Shown one piece after another: positions 8,001 through 15,642 of a DNA stretch of 35,343 nucleotides. Source of the stretch: Myxococcales bacterium (lineage in GTDB: Bacteria; Myxococcota_A; SURF-8); assembly GCA_003598065.1 (NCBI GenBank), contig QZKR01000052.1:1-35343 (forward strand), read 5' to 3'. Under the pieces are notes generated by a model. That model made no database searches. It saw only the letters and a list, made by a program, of their open reading frames with translations, and was not told where the DNA came from. How positions within the stretch are numbered: the first letter of the stretch is position 1; each line of letters opens with the position of its first letter. The position numbers and the translations under genes were made by a program.

Positions 8001-9131
8001 TCAGCCCCCGTTGGCGACCGGTTCGGGCGGGAGCAAAGCCAAGGCCAAAAGCACCTGAAAATTGTCGAACGCATGGCAGACGGTCTGCCCGAAACAGCCG
8101 ATGAAAGGGGTTTCGATGCGCACGCGGCGGTAGGAATCGAGAAGATGAAGCATCGCGGCCGCCAGCAGCGGCCGTTCGCAGAGAAGCGCCAGCTGCAAAG
8201 CCAGGGCGTAGACGGCCACCGAATCGTAGCCCACCGTGGCTTGCCCGGAATCGGGGTCGTAGCGGCCGTAGAGCTGGCCGGCCCGGGAAAGCTGGGCTTC
8301 GAGGAACACCGTGACTTCCGGCATGAAAATGCCCGCCTCGGCGAGATGCACGGCGCACATCAGTTTATTGATGAGGTTGTTTTCGGTGTTGAAATAGCCT
8401 TGCGCCTTGGTGTCGAACTTGTCGTAGAACAAACCCTGGCCGGTCATCGAAGCGAGAATGAGGTCCCGCGATTTCTCATAGATCCCGTTCCATTTCGCGT
8501 CGTAGCGCGACAGAAGCCGCATCGTATACAGATCGAGGTAGCTCAAATCGACGATCGCCGCCGCGGCGACGCCCGACCAGTCCCACGACGCCGCCTCGAC
8601 GACGAAGCCGTCCTTCACTTCGTGGGCGGCCACGGCTCCGGCCAGGGCCAGGGCGTCCTGCTCGTAATCGCCGCCGCACCATTCGTCGTCGGCCAGAAGC
8701 AGCGCGCGCACGAGCCGAAGATCGTCGATCGACGCCGAACTGGCCGCCCGTCTGCCGTTTTTGGCGCTCCATTTCCAGGCGACCAGCCCGAATTCGCCGA
8801 TCAGGTTCGTTTTCACGAATTTCCAGGCGCGGTCGAATTCGTCGCGCATGCCGCGGCGGACGAAGTAGAGCATGGCCAGTCCCATCGTCTCGGCGAGCAC
8901 GTCGTCCGGCGCGATCGCGTCGCCGCGCATGGCGGCGCGATCGGCGGCGGGATAAGTGAGGATGCCGCCGTCCGGGCGGATCAATTCCCGGCTCATGAAC
9001 GTGTAAACGCCGGCTTCGCGCACCGAAAGCGGCGGGCGGCGGGCGATGCAGCCCGGCACGACCTGCGCCGCGAGTCCGGCGACGAAAAACGCGATCAGTA
9101 CGCTCGGTATATACAGACGCATCCGCGGCAT
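8001..9131 (-). CDS. GH8-like glycosidase lipoprotein (six-hairpin fold)
   Basis: 376 residues from the ATG at 9131, which lies two bases after the stop of the flavoprotein gene; 9122 is an alternative start. A hydrophobic N-terminus ends VVPGC (Cys28), a possible lipobox. The body follows the glycoside hydrolase family 8 layout. DDVLAETMGLAMLYF (Glu81) occupies the place of the family's SEGxGYGM acid motif. KWSAKNG and SASIDDLRLVRALLLAD (Asp136/137) match the conserved Asp region before a Leu/Ala-rich helix, and GYFNTENNLINKLMCA follows. Family members cleave beta-1,4-glucans, chitosan or xylan. The acid motif here is not canonical, so substrate and activity are open. It is the last gene of the ychF-like/flavoprotein/GH8 run. 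There is no cellulose synthase nearby, so a role in cellulose export is not suggested by context. Confidence 0.65.
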   Translation of the reverse strand: MPRMRLYIPSVLIAFFVAGLAAQVVPGCIARRPPLSVREAGVYTFMSRELIRPDGGILTYPAADRAAMRGDAIAPDDVLAETMGLAMLYFVRRGMRDEFDRAWKFVKTNLIGEFGLVAWKWSAKNGRRAASSASIDDLRLVRALLLADDEWCGGDYEQDALALAGAVAAHEVKDGFVVEAASWDWSGVAAAAIVDLSYLDLYTMRLLSRYDAKWNGIYEKSRDLILASMTGQGLFYDKFDTKAQGYFNTENNLINKLMCAVHLAEAGIFMPEVTVFLEAQLSRAGQLYGRYDPDSGQATVGYDSVAVYALALQLALLCERPLLAAAMLHLLDSYRRVRIETPFIGCFGQTVCHAFDNFQVLLALALLPPEPVANGG

Positions 9132-9133
9132 GA

Positions 9134-10072
9134 TCAGGAAAGCGAAGCGATGGCGGCCCGGCATTCTTCCACGAGCCGGCGGACGATTTCGGCGGCGGGC
9201 GCGACGTCGCGGATCAGGCCCGACACCTGGCCGATCTCCAGTTCGCCCTCCTCCACGTCGCCGTCGAGCATGCCGAGTCTGGCCCGGCCGCGCCCGAGCA
9301 GTTCCGACAGTTTCTCCTTGTCCGCCCCCGCCGCCTCGATGTCGAGCACCCGGCGGCAGAAGGAATTTTTGATGAGACGCACGGGCACGATCGGCTTCAA
9401 CACGAGAAACGTGTCCGTCGATCCCGCTTCGACGACCTTCGCCTTGAACGCCGCATGGGCGGAAGACTCCGCGGCGCAGACGAAGCGGCTGCCCACCTGC
9501 ACGCCTTCCGCGCCGAGCGCGAAAGCGGCGGCCATCGCCCGGCCGTCGCCGATGCCGCCGGCGGCGATGACGGGCAGCTTCACCGCATCGACCGCCTGCG
9601 GGACCAGGACCATCGTGGTCAATTCGTCGCGGCCGTTGTGGCCTCCCGCCTCGAAGCCTTCGGCGACCACGGCGTCCACGCCGGCGTCCTCGCATTTCTT
9701 CGCCAGTTCCGGGGTGGAGACGACGTGCGCCACGACGATCCCGGCGGCCTTGAAGGTCGGCGTGTATTTCTTCGGCGAGCCCGCCGAGGTGAAGACGATC
9801 CTGACGCCTTCCTCAAGAATAATCGGGACCATTTCCTCCGCATAGCGGTGGAAAATCGGCAGGTTCACGCCGAACGGCCTGGCCGTAAGCGTGCGCGCCT
9901 TGCGGATCTGGGCGCGCAGCAGTTCCGGCGTCATCGAGCCCGCCCCGATCAGGCCCAGCGCGCCGGCCTCGGCGGCGGCGGCGGCGAGCTTCGCTCCCGA
10001 CACCCAGATCATTCCCGCTTGAACGATGGGATGCTCGATGCCGAACAGTTCGTTGACGCGCGTGCGACGCAT
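9134..10072 (-). CDS. Nitronate monooxygenase / FabK-like FMN protein
   Basis: 312 residues in a TIM-barrel flavoprotein pattern. ELFGIEHPIVQAGM is at the N-terminus, with an Ala-rich helix and ALGLIGAGSM next. GVNLPIF follows, then the strand VVAEGFEAGGHNGRDE with the conserved GGH active-site His, and the phosphate-binding LPVIAAGGIGDGRAMAAA and GAEGVQVGSRFV. These mark the 2-nitropropane dioxygenase (nitronate monooxygenase) superfamily, which includes the enoyl-ACP reductase FabK. The substrate cannot be settled from sequence alone. GGAGG lies five bases before the ATG. It is 22 bases after the YchF-like gene and two bases before the GH8-like gene, so cotranscription is likely, though no shared pathway is evident. 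Confidence 0.85.
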   Translation of the reverse strand: MRRTRVNELFGIEHPIVQAGMIWVSGAKLAAAAAEAGALGLIGAGSMTPELLRAQIRKARTLTARPFGVNLPIFHRYAEEMVPIILEEGVRIVFTSAGSPKKYTPTFKAAGIVVAHVVSTPELAKKCEDAGVDAVVAEGFEAGGHNGRDELTTMVLVPQAVDAVKLPVIAAGGIGDGRAMAAAFALGAEGVQVGSRFVCAAESSAHAAFKAKVVEAGSTDTFLVLKPIVPVRLIKNSFCRRVLDIEAAGADKEKLSELLGRGRARLGMLDGDVEEGELEIGQVSGLIRDVAPAAEIVRRLVEECRAAIASLS

Positions 10073-10094
10073 GCCGCCTCCCCGTTGAACGGCC

Positions 10095-11144
10095 TTAGAC
10101 GTTGAAGCGAAAATGAATCACGTCGCCATCCTGCGGAATATACTCCTTGCCCTCAAGGCGGATTTTCTTCGCTTCGCGCATCTTGGACTCCGCGCCCAAA
10201 ACCACGACGTCCCGCCAGTCCATGACTTCGGCGCGGATGAAGCCGCGTTCGATGTCGGAGTGGATCTTGCCCGCCGCCTGGTGGGCCTTGGTTCCCTTGT
10301 GGATCGTCCAGGCGCGGACCTCCTCCGGGCCGAAGGTGAAAAAAGAGATCAGGTTGAGCATGTCGTAGGCTTCGCGGATGAAACGATCCTTCGCCGGCCG
10401 GTCCAGACCGAGCGATTTCAGGTATTCGCTCCGTTCGGCGGTCTCCAGGTCGTTGACCTCCATCTCCACCTGCCCCGAGATGGCCATTACTCTCAAGCGT
10501 TGCGCCGCGGCGAAAGTTCCAAGCTCCGCCGGCAGGGGCGCGGCGGCCTTGTCCTCGGCGACGTTGACCAGCAGCAGACAGGGCTTGAGCGAGAGAAACC
10601 CGAAGCCCGCCAGCTCGGCCCAGGCTTCCTCGGACAAATCCATCGTGCGCAATGGCTTTTCCTGATCGAGGTGGCTCTTGATCGCCTCCATATGCTCCCG
10701 TTCGCGGGTCTTGGCCCCTTGTTTGGCGAGTCGGGCAAGCCGGTTTTCCGCGATCATCAGGTCGGAGAGCGCCAGTTCCGACTCGAAATTGCGGGCGTCG
10801 CGGAGGATGTCAACGGGTTCCGGCACGGCGGGATTGTCGAAGCCGCGCACGACGTGGACCAACGCCTCCAGAGCTTTCATGTCGTTGAGCATCGCCGGCG
10901 GAAAGCCTTTTCCGCCGGCCGGCGAGGCGGCGGCCAGATCGGTGAAGGTGATTTCGGCGTAAGTGAGCTTCTTCGGCTGCACTTTGTCCGCGATCTGGGC
11001 CAGCCGTTCATCGGGGACCTTGATCGTCCCGAGATTTTTCGCCTCGGCGGCGCTGAACCCGCCCACCTCGGCGTGCAAACCGGTCAAGGCATTGAAAACC
11101 GTAGTCTTACCGCTGCCGCGAAACCCTACAATTCCCGCTTTCAT
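10095..11144 (-). CDS. Divergent YchF/OLA1-type GTPase or ATPase with TGS domain
   Basis: 349 residues; the ATG at 11144 has GAAGGGAAG upstream, and the frame upstream of it is not coding-like. The P-loop is GFRGSGKT (7-14), unlike the usual GLPNVGKS of YchF. The G3 box reads DLAA (69-72) instead of DxAG. The G4 box is NVAE (194-197), the Asn-x-x-Glu form that shifts YchF proteins from GTP towards ATP. The C-terminus is a clear YchF TGS domain (FFTFGPEEVRAWTIHKGTKA, then KIHSDIERGFIRAEVM). YchF proteins bind ribosomes and act in stress responses. The altered P-loop and G3 Gly suggest a divergent paralogue rather than the housekeeping copy. It heads a three-gene minus-strand run and faces the DUF885 gene across a 255-base divergent region. 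Confidence 0.85.
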   Translation of the reverse strand: MKAGIVGFRGSGKTTVFNALTGLHAEVGGFSAAEAKNLGTIKVPDERLAQIADKVQPKKLTYAEITFTDLAAASPAGGKGFPPAMLNDMKALEALVHVVRGFDNPAVPEPVDILRDARNFESELALSDLMIAENRLARLAKQGAKTREREHMEAIKSHLDQEKPLRTMDLSEEAWAELAGFGFLSLKPCLLLVNVAEDKAAAPLPAELGTFAAAQRLRVMAISGQVEMEVNDLETAERSEYLKSLGLDRPAKDRFIREAYDMLNLISFFTFGPEEVRAWTIHKGTKAHQAAGKIHSDIERGFIRAEVMDWRDVVVLGAESKMREAKKIRLEGKEYIPQDGDVIHFRFNV

Positions 11145-11223
11145 GGCAGGCTTCCCTTCGTTGCTTGAAGTCCGCCGTTTATTTAACAGATTTGCCCCGC
11201 TCTCGCAAGCTCCATATACCTCA

Positions 11224-11237
11224 AGCGACAGGTCGCT
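11224..11237. promoter_or_regulatory. Palindrome AGCGAC-AG-GTCGCT, possible enhancer site
   Basis: A perfect 6-base inverted repeat with a 2-base centre in the divergent region. Its centre is about 125 bases upstream of the start expected from the sigma-54-like promoter at 11330-11345, the normal range for an enhancer-binding protein. It could equally serve the YchF-like gene on the other side. Confidence 0.35.
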
Positions 11238-11317
11238 CGCGCGCAAAAAGCTTGAATTTTAGAAAGTTTAATGACATCAACTTATTAACCGAACCTTCGG
11301 CGCTGTCACAAAAACTT

Positions 11318-11346
11318 TTGACTTCGATTTGGCACAATGCTAGCAT
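11318..11346 (+). promoter_or_regulatory. Overlapping sigma-70 and sigma-54 type promoter candidates for the DUF885 gene
   Basis: Two readings overlap. For sigma-70, TTGACT (11318-11323), a 17-base spacer and TAGCAT (11341-11346). For sigma-54, TGGCACAATGCTAGCA (11330-11345), which has GG and GC ten bases apart and TGGCAC exact. Both put the start near 11353-11356, about 45 bases before the ATG. Sequence alone cannot decide between them. Confidence 0.5.
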
Positions 11347-11361
11347 GAAGCGGCCTAAAAA

Positions 11362-11377
11362 TACCATAATATTGGTA
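11362..11377. promoter_or_regulatory. AT-rich inverted repeat TACCA-N6-TGGTA, possible operator
   Basis: Five-base arms around TAATAT lie just after the predicted start of the DUF885 transcript and before its ribosome binding site. A repressor could sit here, but AT-rich DNA gives such palindromes by chance. Confidence 0.25.
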
Positions 11378-11399
11378 ACATGGGGAAAGGACACGATAA

Positions 11400-13034
11400 A
11401 TGGCCGATTCGCAGAAAGCGGATTTCCAGAAACTGGCCGATCAGTTCACCAAATTTCTGTTGCGCACAAGCCCGGTGACGGCTTCTTATGTCGGGGTTCA
11501 CGATTATGATGAAGAATTGGCCAGTTACACGCCGGCCGCCATCAAGGCAAAAGTGCAGAAGCTGGCCGCTTTCCGCTCGCAATTCAAGGCCTTGACTCGC
11601 CGCAAACAGGAGCCGGACGACGCGGTCGATCTGGAACTGGCCCTCGGCCATATCGAAACCGAGACCCTGTTGGCCACCAAGCATCCTCTGCATGCGCTGC
11701 TCCCCGATCTCTACCTCAATGAAATTCTCTTCGGGGTTTATGCCCTGATTTCAAGAAACTTTGCCGATGAGCGAACCCGGGCGCTCTCGGCCACACGCCG
11801 CTTGGTGCAGGCGGAGTCGATGCTGCAGCAGGCGCAGAAAAACCTCAAAAACGTCCCGCAGGTGTTCGTCGAATCGGGGATGCACACCTGCATCGGCGCC
11901 ATCGCCTTCTTAAAAGACGCCGTCCCCGAATTCGCGCGCGACGTTCGCGGCAGCCTCAAAGATGCGCTTTTGGAAGCCAACCAGGAGGCGATCGCCGTCT
12001 TGGATGGCTTCGGCCGGTACCTGCAGGATAAATTGCTTCCCACCGCCAAGGACAATTTCTCCATCGGCGCGCCGCTTTACAACCAGCTTTTGAAAATTCA
12101 CCATCATCTGGACTATTCGCACGGCGACCTGCTGCGCATCGCCCGCAAGACGATCAAGGACACCGAGGAGGCTTTGGCCAAGACCGCGGCGCAGCTTTCG
12201 AAAGGCCAGTCGTGGAAACAGCTTGTGGAAAAACTGAAGAAGGAACACCCGACGACCCAGGGACTTTTGGGCGCCTATAAAAAAGAAATGCTCGCCGCGC
12301 GGGCGTTCATCAAGGAAAACGAACTGATCACGATCCCCGAGGGGGAAACGCTTGAAGTCGTGCCCACCCCTGCTTTCGCGCGGCCGCTGATCCCTTATGT
12401 GACTTACATTTCCCCGGCGCCGCTGGACGCGGAACAAAAAGGCCTGTTCTGGGTGACGGTGCCTTTCGGCCTGCCGCAGAAAGAAGCCGCCGAACGGCTC
12501 AAGGGACACAGCAAATGGCGCATCCCGACGATGGCTCTGCACGAAGGTTACCCGGGCCGCCATCTGCAAAGCGTGCGCGCCAACCGCAGCGGCCGGCTTC
12601 TGCGTCACCTCGTTTCCACGTCGGTCTTTTCCGAAGGCTGGGCCTTCTATTGCGAGGAGATGATGGCCGCGGCGGGCTGCCAGAGCCATCCCAAGGAGCG
12701 GCTGCTGCAGCTTCGCGACACGCTCTTCCGCGCCTACCGCGTGGTGATCGACGTCGGCCTGCATACCAAGACGATCAAATTCTCCGCCGCCGTCAATCTG
12801 CTGGTGGAGCAGGTGGGCGTGGGCGCGGCCAACGCCGAGGCGGAAGTGCGCCGCTATTGTCAGATGCCCACTCAGCCGATGAGCTATCTGATCGGCCACA
12901 TGGAAATCAAGAAACTCCTGGCCGACTATAAGCGAAAGAAGGGCGGCAACTTCCTGCTCAGGCAGTTCCACGACGACCTGCTCGCCCACGGCACGATCCC
13001 GCTGTCGATGATCCGGCAGCTCATGGGGCTTTAA
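11400..13034 (+). CDS. DUF885 family putative metallopeptidase-like protein
   Basis: 544 residues, normal for DUF885. GGAAAGGA lies about nine bases before the ATG, and there is no signal peptide, so the protein is probably cytoplasmic. The N-terminal half is helical (DYDEELASYTPAAIKAKVQK). The family's zinc-site-like motif is HEGYPGRH (381-388), followed by HLQSVRAN and SEGWAFYCEEMM (411-422), as in M2/M3-like gluzincins. Most members I know read HExxPGHH; here the seventh position is Arg387 (codon CGC), so one candidate metal ligand is replaced while His381, Glu382 and His388 remain. Activity is therefore uncertain. It stands alone after a divergent promoter region and is followed 49 bases later by the sugar oxidoreductase gene, with a hairpin between them. 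Substrates of this family are mostly unknown. Confidence 0.88.
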   Translation: MADSQKADFQKLADQFTKFLLRTSPVTASYVGVHDYDEELASYTPAAIKAKVQKLAAFRSQFKALTRRKQEPDDAVDLELALGHIETETLLATKHPLHALLPDLYLNEILFGVYALISRNFADERTRALSATRRLVQAESMLQQAQKNLKNVPQVFVESGMHTCIGAIAFLKDAVPEFARDVRGSLKDALLEANQEAIAVLDGFGRYLQDKLLPTAKDNFSIGAPLYNQLLKIHHHLDYSHGDLLRIARKTIKDTEEALAKTAAQLSKGQSWKQLVEKLKKEHPTTQGLLGAYKKEMLAARAFIKENELITIPEGETLEVVPTPAFARPLIPYVTYISPAPLDAEQKGLFWVTVPFGLPQKEAAERLKGHSKWRIPTMALHEGYPGRHLQSVRANRSGRLLRHLVSTSVFSEGWAFYCEEMMAAAGCQSHPKERLLQLRDTLFRAYRVVIDVGLHTKTIKFSAAVNLLVEQVGVGAANAEAEVRRYCQMPTQPMSYLIGHMEIKKLLADYKRKKGGNFLLRQFHDDLLAHGTIPLSMIRQLMGL

Positions 13035-13038
13035 GCGC

Positions 13039-13063
13039 AAGGCGGCGGCCCCCTCTCCGCCTT
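13039..13063 (+). terminator. Hairpin between the DUF885 and oxidoreductase genes (no U-run)
   Basis: AAGGCGG (13039-13045) pairs perfectly with CCGCCTT (13057-13063) across an 11-base loop, five bases after the DUF885 stop. No T-run follows, so it may slow or end transcription with Rho, or protect the 3' end. Confidence 0.35.
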
Positions 13064-13083
13064 ATCATTCTGAGAGGATTTCC

Positions 13084-14124
13084 ATGCCCGCCATCGCCGT
13101 CATCGGAGCCGGAAGCTGGGGCAAAAATCACGTTCGCGTCTTCGCCCAGCTCGGCGCGCTTCGCGCCGTAGTCGATCCGAATCCGGCCGCGCTTGCCGAA
13201 GCGCGCCGCCTCTACCCCGACGTGGCGGCGTACGAAAGCGTCGAGGCGCTGTTGAAGAACGGCGGCGTCGAGGCCGTGGCGGTCTGCACGCCCGCCGTCA
13301 CGCACTACGCCCTGTGCAAACAGGCGCTGGAGGCCGGGCTGGACGCTTTCGTGGAAAAACCGTTCACGCTCGATCCGGCCGAGGCCGCCGAACTCGTCGA
13401 ACTGGCCGAACGAAAAAAGCGTGTCGTCATGGTGGGCCATCTGATGCTCTACCATCCCGGCGTGCGGCGGATGAAAGAACTCGTCGATTCCGGCGAACTG
13501 GGCCGCATCCATTACATCTACGGCCAGCGCGTGAACCTGGGCCAGGTGCGGCGCGACGAGAACGCCATGTGGTCTTTGGGTCCGCACGACGTTTCCGTGG
13601 TCGTGCATCTCTTCCAACAGACGCCGGTGCGCGTCGCCGCCGTGGGCTCGTCCTACATCCAGACGCAGACCGGCGTGGAGGACGTGGTGTTTCTCAACCT
13701 GATGTTCGCCGACGGCCGGATGGCCAACATCCATCTGTCCTGGCTGGACCCGCACAAGATCCGCCAGTTCACGCTGGTCGGTTCGAAGAAGATGCTGGTC
13801 TTCGACGACACGCTGGCCACGGAAAAGCTGCGCATCTACGACAAGGGCGTCCGCGGACCGTACAATCCCGGCCAGTACGAATCCTACGGCGACGCGCTGA
13901 CGCTCCATTCCGGCGACATTCTCATCCCGCGTCTGGACATGGCGGAGCCGCTGAAGCTTCAGGACAAGCACTTCCTGGAATGCGTCGCGACGCGCAACAA
14001 GCCGCTCACCGACGGCGCGAACGGCCTGGACGTCGTGCGCATCCTTTCCGCCGCCTCCCGCTCGCTCGCCGAACACGGCACGCCGATCGCGCTCGAAAAC
14101 GTTGCGACAGAGGGACGGGCATGA
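13084..14124 (+). CDS. Gfo/Idh/MocA family NAD(P)-dependent sugar oxidoreductase
   Basis: 346 residues. The Rossmann motif GAGSWG (8-13) opens the protein and VDPNP ends the second strand. AVAVCTPAVTHY and FVEKPFTL (EKP at 91-93) are the family's cofactor and active-site signatures. GPHDVSVVVHL places the conserved catalytic His at 168. The C-terminal alpha/beta domain (GVEDVVFLNLMFADGRMANI, WLDPHKIRQFTLVGSKK) is like that of WlbA/WbpB-type UDP-sugar acid dehydrogenases, but the substrate is not proven. GAGAGGA lies six bases before the ATG. Its stop overlaps the epimerase start (ATGA at 14121), so the two are translationally coupled. Together they suggest synthesis of an unusual nucleotide sugar for a surface polysaccharide. 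Confidence 0.9.
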   Translation: MPAIAVIGAGSWGKNHVRVFAQLGALRAVVDPNPAALAEARRLYPDVAAYESVEALLKNGGVEAVAVCTPAVTHYALCKQALEAGLDAFVEKPFTLDPAEAAELVELAERKKRVVMVGHLMLYHPGVRRMKELVDSGELGRIHYIYGQRVNLGQVRRDENAMWSLGPHDVSVVVHLFQQTPVRVAAVGSSYIQTQTGVEDVVFLNLMFADGRMANIHLSWLDPHKIRQFTLVGSKKMLVFDDTLATEKLRIYDKGVRGPYNPGQYESYGDALTLHSGDILIPRLDMAEPLKLQDKHFLECVATRNKPLTDGANGLDVVRILSAASRSLAEHGTPIALENVATEGRA

Positions 14125-15086
14125 CGGCGAGCCGCCCGGACTGGCCGGAGGGCCGCTACCTCGTCACCGGCGGGGCGGGCTTCATCGGTTCCAACCTCGC
14201 CGAAGCGATCGCCGCTTCGGGACGTCCGGTGCGCGTCGCCGATAACTTCATCACCGGCCGCCGCGAAAATCTGGCCGGCCTGGACGGCGTTCTCTTGATC
14301 GAAGGCGACCTGCGCGACCCCGGCGTCTGCCGCGCGGCGATCGCCGGCGTCGATTACGTGCTGCATCAGGCGGCGCTGGGCAGCGTGCCGCGCTCGATGA
14401 CGGACCCCCTGGCCACCCACTCCCACAACGCCACGGCGACCCTGAACGTCTTCTGGGCGGCGCAGCAGGCGGGCGTCAAGCGCGTCGTCTACGCCGCGTC
14501 GTCTTCCGCCTACGGCGACACGCCGACCTTGCCGAAAGAGGAGGCGATGACGCCCCGGCCGATGTCGCCCTACGCGGCCAGCAAGCTCGCCGGCGAATTC
14601 TACGCCCAGGTGTTCGCCCGTTCCTACGGGCTGGAGACGGTGTCGCTGCGCTACTTCAACGTCTTCGGCCGGCGGCAGGACCCGGAAAGCCAGTATGCGG
14701 CGGCCATCCCCCGTTTCGTGCGCAAGCTCTTGGCGGGCGGGCGGCCGACGATTTTCGGCGACGGCGAACAGACGCGTGACTTCACTTACATCGACAACGT
14801 CGTCGAAGCCAATCGCCTGGCGCTGCTCGCGCCCAAGGAAGCCGTCGGCGAGACGTGCAACATCGCCTGCGGCGAGCGGGTGACGATGAACGAACTGGCT
14901 TCGACCTTGGCGCGGCTGATCGGCGTCGCTATCCAGCCGGAACACGCGGCGGCGCGGCCCGGCGACATCCGCCATTCGCTCGCGGATATTTCCAAGGCCG
15001 AGCGGCTTCTGGGCTATCGTCCGCAGATTCTCTTCGCCGAAGGTCTCGCCCGCACGATCGAATGGTACCGGCAAACAAGCCGCTGA
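14121..15086 (+). CDS. NAD-dependent nucleotide-sugar epimerase/dehydratase (extended SDR, WbpP/Gne-like)
   Basis: 321 residues starting in the ATGA overlap with the oxidoreductase gene. TGGAGFIG (16-23) binds NAD. Then come EGDLRD, HQAALGSVPRSM and AASSSAYGD (Ser triad region 127-129), YAASK (Tyr151, Lys155) as the catalytic pair, RYFNVFGRRQDP, and IFGDGEQTRDFTYIDNVVEA. This is the signature set of UDP-glucose/UDP-GlcNAc 4-epimerases of the WbpP/Gne type. The Ser-Val-Pro-Arg-Ser segment after HQAA is typical of that group. With the preceding Gfo/Idh gene it forms a two-gene nucleotide-sugar unit. The next gene (15148) is convergent, with only about 60 bases between. Confidence 0.93.
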   Translation: MTASRPDWPEGRYLVTGGAGFIGSNLAEAIAASGRPVRVADNFITGRRENLAGLDGVLLIEGDLRDPGVCRAAIAGVDYVLHQAALGSVPRSMTDPLATHSHNATATLNVFWAAQQAGVKRVVYAASSSAYGDTPTLPKEEAMTPRPMSPYAASKLAGEFYAQVFARSYGLETVSLRYFNVFGRRQDPESQYAAAIPRFVRKLLAGGRPTIFGDGEQTRDFTYIDNVVEANRLALLAPKEAVGETCNIACGERVTMNELASTLARLIGVAIQPEHAAARPGDIRHSLADISKAERLLGYRPQILFAEGLARTIEWYRQTSR

Positions 15087-15147
15087 TCTTTCCGCCGAGA
15101 GGCGACTCCGCAACACGCCGGGGAGAGACCGGCGCGTTCATCGCAGG

Positions 15148-15489
15148 CTAAAGAACAAAAGCCAGAACGTGGGCCGAGACGCCCGCCGCGATCGAGAGCG
15201 CCGTCAGTTTGAAGGCATAGCGTTTCCAATGCGACAAGGTGGCGGGCTCGTAGTCGGCCGTTTTCCCGTTCAGGCGGACGATGTCCGCATAGCGAACGAG
15301 AACGAGAGCCAGCCAGGCGAGCCAGAAAAACAGGTCGTAGAGAGACGGGCCGTAGGCTTTGTTCTGGACGATCAGAATCGGCAGGAAAAAAAGCGGAAAA
15401 TTGCCGAATGCAATCCAATATAAGCGGGCAACTACCTTAAGGATGGAATCATAGCGGGGAACAGACTTTTCCTGGACGGGATTGCTCAC
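15148..15489 (-). CDS. Small membrane protein of unknown function
   Basis: 113 residues from a GTG at 15489, chosen because GGAGG lies six bases upstream; the ATG at 15516 has no such site. Three hydrophobic segments are visible: about residues 20-40 (YWIAFGNFPLFFLPILIV), 45-63 (LYDLFFWLAWLALVLV) and 92-113 (LTALSIAAGVSAHVLAFVL). Between them is a polar loop (RLNGKTADYEP, then SHWKRYAFK). No family was recognised. It lies convergent to the epimerase gene and about 150 bases beyond the Cys-rich lipoprotein gene on the same strand. A link to either is not shown. Confidence 0.65.
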   Translation of the reverse strand: MSNPVQEKSVPRYDSILKVVARLYWIAFGNFPLFFLPILIVQNKAYGPSLYDLFFWLAWLALVLVRYADIVRLNGKTADYEPATLSHWKRYAFKLTALSIAAGVSAHVLAFVL

Positions 15490-15642
15490 GGACCACCTCC
15501 AGCCGTCGGCGCCCATGACAAATGGACGCCCTCCGGACGGCGGCCCGACCGTCTTTTATTTAACCTGCAACATACTCCCTCGAATATGCAGCACCCATGA
15601 ATACCCTATCTAGCAATCGTTCGGCTGTCAAGGAGTCGTGCC

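Noticed and set aside
7941..9845. Open frame of 634 codons on the plus strand
   Set aside because: Covers the GH8-like and flavoprotein genes in antisense; those have conserved motifs and ribosome binding sites.
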